A program made the translations under genes and the position numbers. From Clostridiales bacterium (GTDB lineage: Bacteria > Bacillota > Clostridia > Lachnospirales > Lachnospiraceae), in assembly GCA_021204765.1 (NCBI GenBank), contig JAJPYU010000189.1:1-19622 (forward strand): 19,622 nucleotides of DNA, written 5' to 3'. The notes under the pieces were generated by a model, which ran no database searches, was not told the DNA's origin, and saw only the letters and a list, made by a program, of their open reading frames with translations. Below, piece by piece: positions 14,184-19,622 of this stretch (position 1 is the stretch's first letter; every line of letters starts with the position of its first letter).

Positions 14184-15038
14184 ATGGCAAAACCTAAGAA
14201 GAAAACTATCATCACCGTCGCTACCACAGGCGCATGGCCCAAGAAGGAGAATAATCCCAATGTCCCCATGACCCCGTCTGAGATAGCTGATGATATCTAT
14301 GCATGCTGGAAAGCCGGCGCTGCAATCGCCCACATTCATATGAGAGACGATGACGGCAATGGCGTCATGGATCCGGCTAAGTTTGCGGAGACAGTGAAGC
14401 TGCTTCACGAGAGATATCCCGAGTGTGACATCATCATCAATATGACCACCTCCGGAGATATCCACGCAGACGACGAGATCCGTGTACAGCATGTCAGGGA
14501 CTTAAAGCCCGAGATGGCTTCCTACGACTGCGGTTCCATGAATTGGCTCAACAGCGGCCTGTTCATCAATTCACCACAGTTTCTTGAGAATTGCGGACTG
14601 CTGTTCCAGGAGGTTGGCACAAAGCCTGAGATTGAGGCTTTTGATCCCGGCATGATCGGGAACGCCGCTTACTATATCAAGAAGGGTGTCCTCAAGACTC
14701 CGGTCCACTTCCAGTTCTGCATGGGATGCGCCAACGGCATTCCCGGCACCATGAAGAACCTGATCTTCATGAAGGAGACTGCGGAGGAGCTTGTCGGAAA
14801 GGATAACTTCACCTGGTCCTGCTTCGGCGTCGGACACAGCGCCATGGAGATGCTCTACGGAGCCGTGGCTCTGGGCGGACATATCCGCGTGGGTATGGAG
14901 GACAATGTGATGTATGCCAGAGGCCAGCTGGCTGACTGCAACGCACAGTTCGTGGAGCGCGCTGTCAGAGTCATCAAAGAGTATGGCAACGATGTCGCCA
15001 CTCCTGATGAGGCGCGCGAAATGCTTGGGTTGAAGTGA
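14184..15038 (+). CDS. BKACE (DUF849) enzyme, probable triacetate:acetyl-CoA acetoacetate-lyase
   Basis: Beta-keto acid cleavage enzyme, a TIM-barrel zinc protein of 284 residues, normal for the family. The zinc-binding pair is H50 and H52 in AHIHMRD, with R54 next to them; E239 in GHIRVGMEDN is the third ligand position. Known members (Kce and relatives) convert a beta-keto acid plus acetyl-CoA into acetoacetate plus a new acyl-CoA. With triacetate as substrate the products are acetoacetyl-CoA and acetoacetate, which closes the pathway and feeds butyrate formation. It follows the cyclase gene by 17 bases with AGAAAGGA as binding site. A strong terminator starts 13 bases after its stop. Confidence 0.85.
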   Translation: MAKPKKKTIITVATTGAWPKKENNPNVPMTPSEIADDIYACWKAGAAIAHIHMRDDDGNGVMDPAKFAETVKLLHERYPECDIIINMTTSGDIHADDEIRVQHVRDLKPEMASYDCGSMNWLNSGLFINSPQFLENCGLLFQEVGTKPEIEAFDPGMIGNAAYYIKKGVLKTPVHFQFCMGCANGIPGTMKNLIFMKETAEELVGKDNFTWSCFGVGHSAMEMLYGAVALGGHIRVGMEDNVMYARGQLADCNAQFVERAVRVIKEYGNDVATPDEAREMLGLK

Positions 15039-15050
15039 AAAGTTTTTGAG

Positions 15051-15078
15051 GGGCGCCGGTGTTCCGGCGCCCTTTTTT
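15051..15078 (+). terminator. Intrinsic terminator behind the BKACE gene
   Basis: GGGCGCCGG (15051-15059), loop TGTT, CCGGCGCCC (15064-15072), then six T: a perfect 9-bp GC-rich stem with U-tract. It ends the four-gene catabolic unit. The ribosome binding site of the next small gene begins 2 bases later. Confidence 0.92.
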
Positions 15079-15094
15079 AGAGAGGAGATCCGAT

Positions 15095-15283
15095 ATGTCC
15101 TGGGGAGCACAGTATTTCTACTATCACTGTCCGAAGTGTGGGAAGAAGTTCGAGTACGCCCTCGACCTAATGACCGAATTTGGCGACGAGTTCGGCAACT
15201 GCCCGGACTGCAATGTGCCCGGTGTATACGAGAAGGACGGTGCCAGAACGCCGGATGACAACGAGTACTACGAGGTGGAGTGA
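15095..15283 (+). CDS. Small double-CPxC zinc-ribbon/rubredoxin-like protein
   Basis: 62 residues. CPKC (C12, C15) and CPDC (C36, C39) form two knuckles 20 residues apart, the pattern of a zinc ribbon or rubredoxin-like metal site. The rest is acidic and rich in aromatic residues (YFYYH at 7-11, DNEYYEVE at the end). The start at 15095 is set by AGAGGAG 8 bases before it; an upstream in-frame ATG lies inside the terminator and is discarded. It has no promoter of its own that I can see, so it should be made from read-through of the terminator. Its role is unknown; position suggests a link to the catabolic enzymes. Confidence 0.75.
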   Translation: MSWGAQYFYYHCPKCGKKFEYALDLMTEFGDEFGNCPDCNVPGVYEKDGARTPDDNEYYEVE

Positions 15284-15336
15284 GAGAGCATTTTTTCGTT
15301 GCAAACGAGTGAAATCTGTGTGATAATGGAAGTGGG

Positions 15337-15373
15337 AAATCTGTTATTTTGCACGATGCAAAAAAACAGATTT
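15337..15373. promoter_or_regulatory. 37-bp palindrome upstream of the GntR gene, probable operator
   Basis: AAATCTGT (15337-15344) and TTTTGCA (15347-15353) are mirrored by TGCAAAA (15357-15363) and ACAGATTT (15366-15373) around CGA, with one mismatch pair between the blocks. An extra half-site AAATCTGT lies at 15312-15319. It is 30 bases before the gntR ATG with no T-tract after it, so autoregulation by the GntR protein is more likely than termination. Confidence 0.6.
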
Positions 15374-15402
15374 GTCTAAATCAGTAGAAAGAGGTTTCAC
15401 AA

Positions 15403-16077
15403 ATGGCAGTGATAAAGAGACTTTCCCTGGTTGATCAGGTGTACGAGAAGCTTAGAGGGAGGATAGTATCCCTGGAATTTCCATTCGGCAGCAAGCTGAA
15501 TGTCAGCCAGCTGCAGGATGAATATGGCGTCAGCTCTACCCCGGTGAGGGAGGCGATGAACCGCCTCCTAAACGACGGGCTCATAGAGTTTGAGAATAAT
15601 ATTGGGGCTCGCGTGGTGGATTTTTCCGAAGATGATGTCCGGCAGGTACAGGAGCTGTCCTTTGCATACCAGATGGTAGCGGCGAGAAATGCCCTGAGAT
15701 GCGGCGATGCTGAGGAGATGGCAGAAGATATCCTGAGCTTTATTGAACGTTACAGGAAGACCACTAATCTCATCGAAAGCTGTTATTGCATACAGGACAT
15801 ATTAAATGTCTTTTATAAAAATGCCCACAACGATATGCTCATGGCCAAGGTGACTTCTCTGGATGGGATGAACCAGATACTCCACTCACTCTTCGCCATA
15901 CCCAGGGAGCAGGGCGGCAGCGGTGCACAGTATCACTCAGGCATTATTTATTTCGAACAGATTTATGATGCGGTGAGAGCGAAGGATTTCGCCGCCATAT
16001 GTGACGCTCTGGAGGGGCATCAGCTCTGGTCCAGGGAATACATTATTAAAAATCTGGAAACAGTCAAGAAAAGATAA
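15403..16077 (+). CDS. GntR-family transcriptional regulator (FadR-like)
   Basis: 224 residues. The N-terminal winged helix (about 5-75) contains the GntR helix-turn-helix at 34-58 with the hallmark STPVREAMNRLL. The all-helical C-terminal half is of the FCD type that binds acidic ligands, often with a metal; its metal-site histidines are less regular than in FadR/LldR relatives. It lies between the phloroglucinol genes and ptb, 14 bases ahead of ptb, so both are probably one transcript. A long palindrome sits in front of it. It is a candidate for sensing a pathway intermediate and controlling the cluster, but no second copy of the palindrome was seen at the cluster promoter. Confidence 0.88.
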   Translation: MAVIKRLSLVDQVYEKLRGRIVSLEFPFGSKLNVSQLQDEYGVSSTPVREAMNRLLNDGLIEFENNIGARVVDFSEDDVRQVQELSFAYQMVAARNALRCGDAEEMAEDILSFIERYRKTTNLIESCYCIQDILNVFYKNAHNDMLMAKVTSLDGMNQILHSLFAIPREQGGSGAQYHSGIIYFEQIYDAVRAKDFAAICDALEGHQLWSREYIIKNLETVKKR

Positions 16078-16091
16078 AGGAGGGGATACCT

Positions 16092-17003
16092 ATGGTATTA
16101 GAGAATTTTGATATTCTCGTTGAGAAGGTAAAGAGCTTTCCGGAGCCCAAGCGCGTAGTGGTGGCGGCTGCCGGGGATGCCCACACACTTGAGGCCATCA
16201 AGGAGGCCGTGGATGAAGGCATTGTGAAGCCTGTGTTAGTGGGAGATAAGGCGAAGATTGTTGAGATCGCTGCTGAGATAGGCCTTACCGTGGCGGATGA
16301 TGACATCTATGATGCACCCGAGGCCACTGACGCAGCCGCAAAGGCCGTAGCGCTGATCCACGAGGGAAAGGGCGACTTCCTTATGAAGGGGAAGCTGGAG
16401 ACAGCCCAGATCCTTAAGCCCGTGGTCAATAAGGAGACCGGGCTGGGCACGGGACGCGTCATGTCACATTTTGTATTCGACGAGCTGCCCTACTATCACA
16501 AGCTGCTGGTTACCACTGACGGAGGAATGGTCACTTACCCTACACTGGAGCAGAAGAAGGATATCATCATCAATACCGTTGAGACGCTGAAAGCTCTGGG
16601 ATATGAGAATCCGAAAGTGGCCTGCGTGGCGGCGGTGGAGAAGGTGAATCCGAAGATGCCTGAGACCGTGGAGGCCGATGCCTTAAAGCAGATGAATATA
16701 AACGGAGAGATCACCGGCTGCACCATCGAGGGACCTATCTCACTGGATATTGCCCTCAGCAAAGAGATTGCGGACCTGAAGGGCTTTGACAGTCCGGTGG
16801 CCGGCGACGCTGATGTGATCCTGGTGCCGAATATCCAGGTGGGAAATATCCTTGGCAAGTCCATCACAGTCATTGCCAGGGGAAATATGGCCGGATTCAT
16901 TGTGGGAGCCCAGGTGCCTATAGTGCTGACCTCCAGAGGATCCTCGGCGAAGGAAAAGTACCTTTCACTGGTTTTGGCAAGTGCTGTTACAGCGGGAAAT
17001 TAA
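16092..17003 (+). CDS. ptb: Phosphate butyryltransferase
   Basis: Converts butyryl-CoA and phosphate to butyryl phosphate plus CoA, the step before butyrate kinase makes ATP. At 303 residues it has normal length. Family blocks are GDFLMKGKLET at 94-104, TDGGMVTYP at 142-150, EGPISLDIA at 213-221, DVILVPNIQVGNILGK at 241-256, and RGSSAKEKYLSL at 282-293. The last two are typical of Ptb rather than acetate-specific Pta. AAAGGAGGGG gives it a very strong binding site. No butyrate kinase gene follows, which is unusual. In this setting it may drain C4-CoA from phloroglucinol; activity on related acyl-CoAs is possible. Confidence 0.88.
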   Translation: MVLENFDILVEKVKSFPEPKRVVVAAAGDAHTLEAIKEAVDEGIVKPVLVGDKAKIVEIAAEIGLTVADDDIYDAPEATDAAAKAVALIHEGKGDFLMKGKLETAQILKPVVNKETGLGTGRVMSHFVFDELPYYHKLLVTTDGGMVTYPTLEQKKDIIINTVETLKALGYENPKVACVAAVEKVNPKMPETVEADALKQMNINGEITGCTIEGPISLDIALSKEIADLKGFDSPVAGDADVILVPNIQVGNILGKSITVIARGNMAGFIVGAQVPIVLTSRGSSAKEKYLSLVLASAVTAGN

Positions 17004-17014
17004 ATATTGTATTT

Positions 17015-17077
17015 GAAAAGTTACTTTTCAGGCCCGCGCCAGGCACTCCGCTGCTGGCGCGGTGAGAATAAGTGAAT
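17015..17077 (+). repeat. Structured intergenic repeat B, copy 2
   Basis: Starts GAAAAGTTACTTTTCA and contains CCGCGCCA, a bulged G, GCA, loop CTCCGC, then TGC and TGGCGCGG (about 17034-17062). It ends near AGTGAATG. It matches copy 1 at 8009-8071 in order and length, with paired changes in the stem. It lies 12 bases behind ptb and just before the terminator. Confidence 0.65.
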
Positions 17078-17084
17078 GGCTTTG

Positions 17085-17111
17085 AAAAGCCCCCGCACAG
17101 CGGGGGCTTTT
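17085..17111. terminator. Bidirectional intrinsic terminator between ptb and the HxlR gene
   Basis: AAAAGCCCCCGC (17085-17096), loop ACA, GCGGGGGCTTTT (17100-17111). The perfect 12-bp stem carries A on one side and T on the other, so it works for both convergent genes. It ends 1 base before the HxlR stop codon. Confidence 0.92.
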
Positions 17112-17112
17112 A

Positions 17113-17502
17113 TCAATCAAGGATATCTTTTAGCTGATCTGTGTATTTTGGCTCAGTATGCACTTCAAATGCATCCGGATCCACAGTCAGCCCCAGCGCA
17201 GTGAGCCGCCGCACGCTCCAGATGTAGAGGATATCCAAAGCAGGGATCAGGCCCTCACCCAGGGGAGTGAGAGTGTATTCCACCTTTAAGGGGATCGTGT
17301 TGTACTGGATACGCTCCACCAGACCATCTTCCACCAGCTCCTTTAACTGCTGGCTTAATACCTTCTCGCTGACCCCCAGGGTCTTCTTAGTCTCATTAAA
17401 GCGGATTTTTCCATAATGATGGATGTGGTGCAGTATTGTCATTTTCCACTTGCCGGAAATGCATCCCGAGACATAGTGGTAAGGATTCACCGGATCTGTC
17501 AT
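17113..17502 (-). CDS. HxlR-type winged-helix transcriptional regulator
   Basis: 129 residues from the ATG at 17500-17502, chosen because GGGGAGG lies 9 bases before it; an upstream in-frame ATG at 17589 would add 29 residues unlike the family. SGKWKMTIL at 16-24 is the HxlR hallmark, the recognition helix is in SEKVLSQQLKELVEDGLV at 45-62, and the wing ends in YTLTPLG. The conserved N-terminal Cys of redox-type HxlR proteins is not in its usual place, but C14 lies close by. It is divergent from crt across 269 bases, so crt is a plausible target. Confidence 0.88.
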   Translation of the reverse strand: MTDPVNPYHYVSGCISGKWKMTILHHIHHYGKIRFNETKKTLGVSEKVLSQQLKELVEDGLVERIQYNTIPLKVEYTLTPLGEGLIPALDILYIWSVRRLTALGLTVDPDAFEVHTEPKYTDQLKDILD

Positions 17503-17696
17503 AACTATAAGCCTCCCCATTGTATGTTCGCAAGTCAGCTTCCACACGATCCGTGCTTCGACTGCTTTGAAAAGGTTATCTGGTATCATTCAGGTAACTT
17601 GCTTTCCTATTGTACCAGTGGAAAACGCTGATTGCAATGGTAAATTATATAAAATATAAAATATTTCCTGCGTGAGGCCTACAAATTAAAGTTCAT

Positions 17697-17727
17697 TGTT
17701 TATTTTTTGCTGATCCTGTGATACAAT
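17697..17727 (+). promoter_or_regulatory. Probable promoter of crt
   Basis: An extended -10 (TG 17719-17720, A, TACAAT 17722-17727) lies in AT-rich DNA, with TTGTTT at 17697-17702 at a slightly long spacing. It stands 44 bases before the crt ATG. Confidence 0.5.
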
Positions 17728-17771
17728 AAATCTAATCGTTTGTTAAGAACATATCGACAGGAGGTATTACA

Positions 17772-18551
17772 ATGAATAATTTATTACTGGAAGTGGAAGA
17801 CCATATTGCTGTCCTTTCTATCAACAGGCCTAAAGCCATGAACGCATTAAACAGTGAGACACTTCTGGAGCTGGATCAGGCTCTCGGGGAGATCGAGGCA
17901 AATGACGACATCCGCGTCGTGATACTGACCGGAGCAGGCGAGAAAGCTTTTGTGGCCGGTGCTGACATCGCTGAGATGGTGAATTTCACCGCAGCCGAGG
18001 GCCGTGCTTTCGGTATGAGAGCATCCGCTCCTTTCTTTAAGCTGCAGAATATGCGTCAGGTCACCATCGCCGCGGTAAACGGATTTGCCTTAGGCGGCGG
18101 CTGTGAGATCGCCATGGCCTGCGATATCCGCATTGCATCCGAGAATGCCGTGTTTGCACAGCCTGAGACTGGCCTGGGCATCATCCCCGGCTTCGGAGGT
18201 ACTCAGAGGCTGGCGCGTCTCATCGGCATGGGCCGTGCAAAAGAGATGATCTTCACCTGCGCCAATGTGAAGGCTGAGGACGCCTACCGCATGGGCCTGG
18301 TGAATAAGGTAGTCCCTCAGGAAGAGCTGATGGCCGCTGCGAAGAAGATGGCATCAAAGATCTGCAGGAATTCCGGATACGCGGTCTCCGTGGCGAAGGC
18401 AGCCATCAATAACGGCTACGATATGGACATTAAAAACGCCGTGGAGTACGAGGCGAACATGTTCGGGCTGACCTGCTCGACTCATGACAAGACCGAGGGC
18501 ATGACGGCTTTTCTGGAGAAGCGCAAAGAGAAAAACTTCACGGATTTCTGA
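17772..18551 (+). CDS. crt: Short-chain enoyl-CoA hydratase (crotonase)
   Basis: Hydrates or dehydrates between crotonyl-CoA and 3-hydroxybutyryl-CoA in the butyrate pathway. It has 259 residues, the usual crotonase length. The oxyanion-hole part is KAFVAGADI at 58-66 and FALGGGCE at 105-112. The two catalytic glutamates are E112 and E132 (QPETGLGIIPGFGGTQRL at 130-147). AGGAGGT precedes the ATG. It stands alone between divergent HxlR and downstream MarR genes. The usual clostridial crt-bcd-etf-thl-hbd operon is not here, so this may be an extra copy serving C4 flux from the catabolic cluster. Confidence 0.88.
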   Translation: MNNLLLEVEDHIAVLSINRPKAMNALNSETLLELDQALGEIEANDDIRVVILTGAGEKAFVAGADIAEMVNFTAAEGRAFGMRASAPFFKLQNMRQVTIAAVNGFALGGGCEIAMACDIRIASENAVFAQPETGLGIIPGFGGTQRLARLIGMGRAKEMIFTCANVKAEDAYRMGLVNKVVPQEELMAAAKKMASKICRNSGYAVSVAKAAINNGYDMDIKNAVEYEANMFGLTCSTHDKTEGMTAFLEKRKEKNFTDF

Positions 18552-18645
18552 GCGTTATCGTTCAGGCGGGAGCTGAGGTGATAATACAGATGGTTTTTAT
18601 CTGCCTGTAATCAGGTGCATTTCCACCTCGGGTTCCATAAAAAGA

Positions 18646-18734
18646 GGATCCTCCATGCGGATAAGTGATCGCAGCACCGTGAGGAGCGGGGAAGCCTGCG
18701 AATCAGGCGGATTACGCATCCGGATGGAGGATCC
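18646..18734. repeat. Long inverted repeat upstream of the MarR gene
   Basis: The arms GGATCCTCCATGCGGAT (18646-18662) and ATCCGGATGGAGGATCC (18718-18734) pair over 17 bases with a single mismatch, spaced by 55 bases that hold a small GCCTG/CAGGC hairpin. The right arm lies just upstream of the MarR -10 box and covers its -35 region. It could be a pair of operators or a folded leader of a longer transcript from crt. Confidence 0.65.
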
Positions 18735-18748
18735 GTCTGAAAAGAGAC

Positions 18749-18754
18749 TATAAT
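18749..18754 (+). promoter_or_regulatory. -10 box of the MarR gene
   Basis: A perfect TATAAT stands 22 bases before the ATG. No consensus -35 is present at the expected distance; that place is occupied by the right arm of the inverted repeat, which hints at regulator-dependent transcription. The stretch 18552-18776 has no gene. Confidence 0.5.
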
Positions 18755-18776
18755 ATACGGGAAAGAGAGGTAGTTT

Positions 18777-19283
18777 ATGGCAGGTAAGGAATATGATAAG
18801 CACGAACTTTTAGAGCTGGGAAATCGGATGCTGCGCCTGAAGTACGATCTGGATTCAAACCATATGGGTCTTATTTTCAGCGGCATATCCCTCTCAGACT
18901 ATATCATACTTTTAAGGCTGTCCCGGACTATGGGCATCCATGAGCCTGAGGCGAAGGTTTATTTGAGTGATATCCAAAAGGAGATGGAGGTGCCCATGAG
19001 CAATGTCTCACGCGTGGTCCAGCGCCTTCAGGATAAAGGTTATGTGTATTGGAAGCATGATAAGCAGGGTACTTATATTTTTCTTTCAGAGACCGGCCGC
19101 GAGGCCATGAAAAGCCAGCAGGAGACCCTGAGATTTTTTATGCAGAATGTTATTGACAGGGTAGGAATCGACGATTTTATCCATGTCCTGGATGAGATGC
19201 ACAGGATGGAAGAGATCATGGACGAGGAAGCGGATCTTATCATCAAAGCTGCAGAGGAAGACGCGGGGAATATTGAAGAATAG
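18777..19283 (+). CDS. MarR-family transcriptional regulator
   Basis: 168 residues, with a helical N terminus (1-40), the DNA-binding helices at about 63-87 (LSDIQKEMEV, SNVSRVVQRLQDKGYV) and a wing at about 88-105 (WKHDKQGTYIFLSETG). C-terminal dimer helices follow and end in an acidic tail. MarR proteins usually repress neighbouring genes and respond to small phenolic or CoA ligands, which would suit a phloroglucinol locus, but the ligand is unknown. AGAGAGG is the ribosome binding site. Probable autoregulation through the inverted repeat ahead of it is inferred. Confidence 0.85.
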   Translation: MAGKEYDKHELLELGNRMLRLKYDLDSNHMGLIFSGISLSDYIILLRLSRTMGIHEPEAKVYLSDIQKEMEVPMSNVSRVVQRLQDKGYVYWKHDKQGTYIFLSETGREAMKSQQETLRFFMQNVIDRVGIDDFIHVLDEMHRMEEIMDEEADLIIKAAEEDAGNIEE

Positions 19284-19328
19284 GATTATATTTGAAATCT
19301 TTGACAGGGACAGGTTGTGACAGTAAAG

Positions 19329-19359
19329 GCCGGAGGCGTTATGCCCCCGGCAGATTTTT
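19329..19359 (+). terminator. Intrinsic terminator of the MarR gene
   Basis: GCCGGAGGC (19329-19337), loop GTTAT, GCCCCCGGC (19343-19351), with one internal mismatch, followed by AGATTTTTA. It lies 46 bases behind the stop codon. Confidence 0.75.
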
Positions 19360-19385
19360 ATTATGTAGAAACGCACCGATAAAAT

Positions 19386-19418
19386 GCGCAGCCGGCAGAA
19401 GAGGGTTGCTGCCTGCGC
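19386..19418 (-). terminator. Probable terminator of pncB
   Basis: On the minus strand GCGCA+GGCAG and CTGCC...TGCGC form a stem with a 3-base bulge, followed by ATTTTATC. It lies 47 bases after the pncB stop codon and faces the MarR terminator. The T-tract is short. Confidence 0.5.
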
Positions 19419-19464
19419 GTCCCATTCGTTCGTGCAGATCGCATGTGAGCGATCCGGTTTGATC

Positions 19465-19622
19465 CTATAGCCGCCTGTATTTTGCGGAGGACATTTCGTT
19501 TAAGACCTTGCGCTTCATCTCATAGAGCCTGTCAGACAGATCCACGTACACCTTCGCGGGATTGGCAAAACGCTTGTTTTCATCCCAGAGGGTGTCTTTT
19601 TCTTTATTGCAGATCTCCTGTA
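19465..19622 (-). CDS. pncB: Nicotinate phosphoribosyltransferase, C-terminal end only
   Basis: An open minus-strand frame enters from the right edge and stops at 19465-19467. Its 51 residues contain KDTLWDENKRFANPAKVYVD followed by LSDRLYEMK. This matches the C-terminal pattern of Firmicute nicotinate phosphoribosyltransferases (LW-x4-R-x2-NP-x3-YVDLS). The enzyme joins nicotinate to phosphoribosyl pyrophosphate in NAD salvage. The catalytic part lies outside the window, so the call rests on this tail. Confidence 0.75.
   Translation of the reverse strand, partial: QEICNKEKDTLWDENKRFANPAKVYVDLSDRLYEMKRKVLNEMSSAKYRRL

Noticed and set aside
11187..15038. Carnitine or lysine fermentation cluster, since BKACE enzymes also act there.
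   Set aside because: No carnitine transporter or CoA-transfer genes, no lysine aminomutase or 3,5-diaminohexanoate dehydrogenase. The cyclase-family hydrolase and SDR have no place in those routes but fit phloroglucinol.
5705..19474. The 11-base string CCTATAGCCGC occurs at 5705-5715 and 19464-19474.
   Set aside because: The second occurrence is at the end of the pncB coding frame and lacks the pairing arm; most likely chance.
1..19622. CRISPR array, insertion sequence, phage or plasmid functions.
   Set aside because: No regularly spaced repeats, transposase, integrase or replication protein were found.

Overview
The window looks like chromosome from an anaerobic, butyrate-type Firmicute, most likely a gut or rumen Lachnospiraceae. 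The evidence is the classical Firmicute gene order rlmN-prpC-prkC-rsgA-rpe-thiN, a tmRNA tag ending in ALAA, strong AGGAGG ribosome binding sites, intrinsic terminators with U-tracts, and genes for butyrate metabolism (ptb, crt). The genus cannot be fixed from the sequence alone.

Bases 1-5492 hold the end of rlmN, the PP2C phosphatase/PASTA kinase pair, rsgA, an rpe gene with a large in-frame internal deletion, thiN, and a stand-alone prephenate-dehydratase-like protein. Bases 5493-6498 are a non-coding RNA island. It contains a strong promoter, tRNA-Met(CAU) and tmRNA, flanked by two inverted copies of a structured repeat (repeat A) whose stems differ in sequence but keep the same fold. Bases 6494-7050 (minus) are a broken enterochelin-esterase-like gene. 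It is followed by an unrecognised membrane-anchored protein, a copy of a second structured repeat (repeat B), and a minus-strand pair made of an OPT-family transporter and a P1-family (DmpA-like) peptidase.

Bases 11187-15038 are the metabolic centre. An SDR reductase, a 3-hydroxyacyl-CoA-dehydrogenase-family enzyme, a cyclase-family metal hydrolase and a BKACE (DUF849) enzyme are ordered exactly as needed for anaerobic phloroglucinol breakdown: phloroglucinol to dihydrophloroglucinol, to 3-hydroxy-5-oxohexanoate, to triacetate, then with acetyl-CoA to acetoacetyl-CoA plus acetoacetate. A strong promoter precedes the set and a perfect intrinsic terminator closes it. A 62-residue double-CPxC protein follows immediately after that terminator.

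Bases 15284-19283 hold a GntR regulator with a 37-bp palindrome upstream, phosphate butyryltransferase (ptb), an HxlR-type regulator, enoyl-CoA hydratase (crt) and a MarR regulator with a long inverted repeat upstream. These genes can carry C4-CoA products of the phloroglucinol route towards butyrate and ATP. The thiolase, 3-hydroxybutyryl-CoA dehydrogenase, butyryl-CoA dehydrogenase and butyrate kinase would have to be elsewhere. The window ends in the 3' end of a minus-strand nicotinate phosphoribosyltransferase gene. Functions are assigned by motif recognition and gene context only; no database search was possible.
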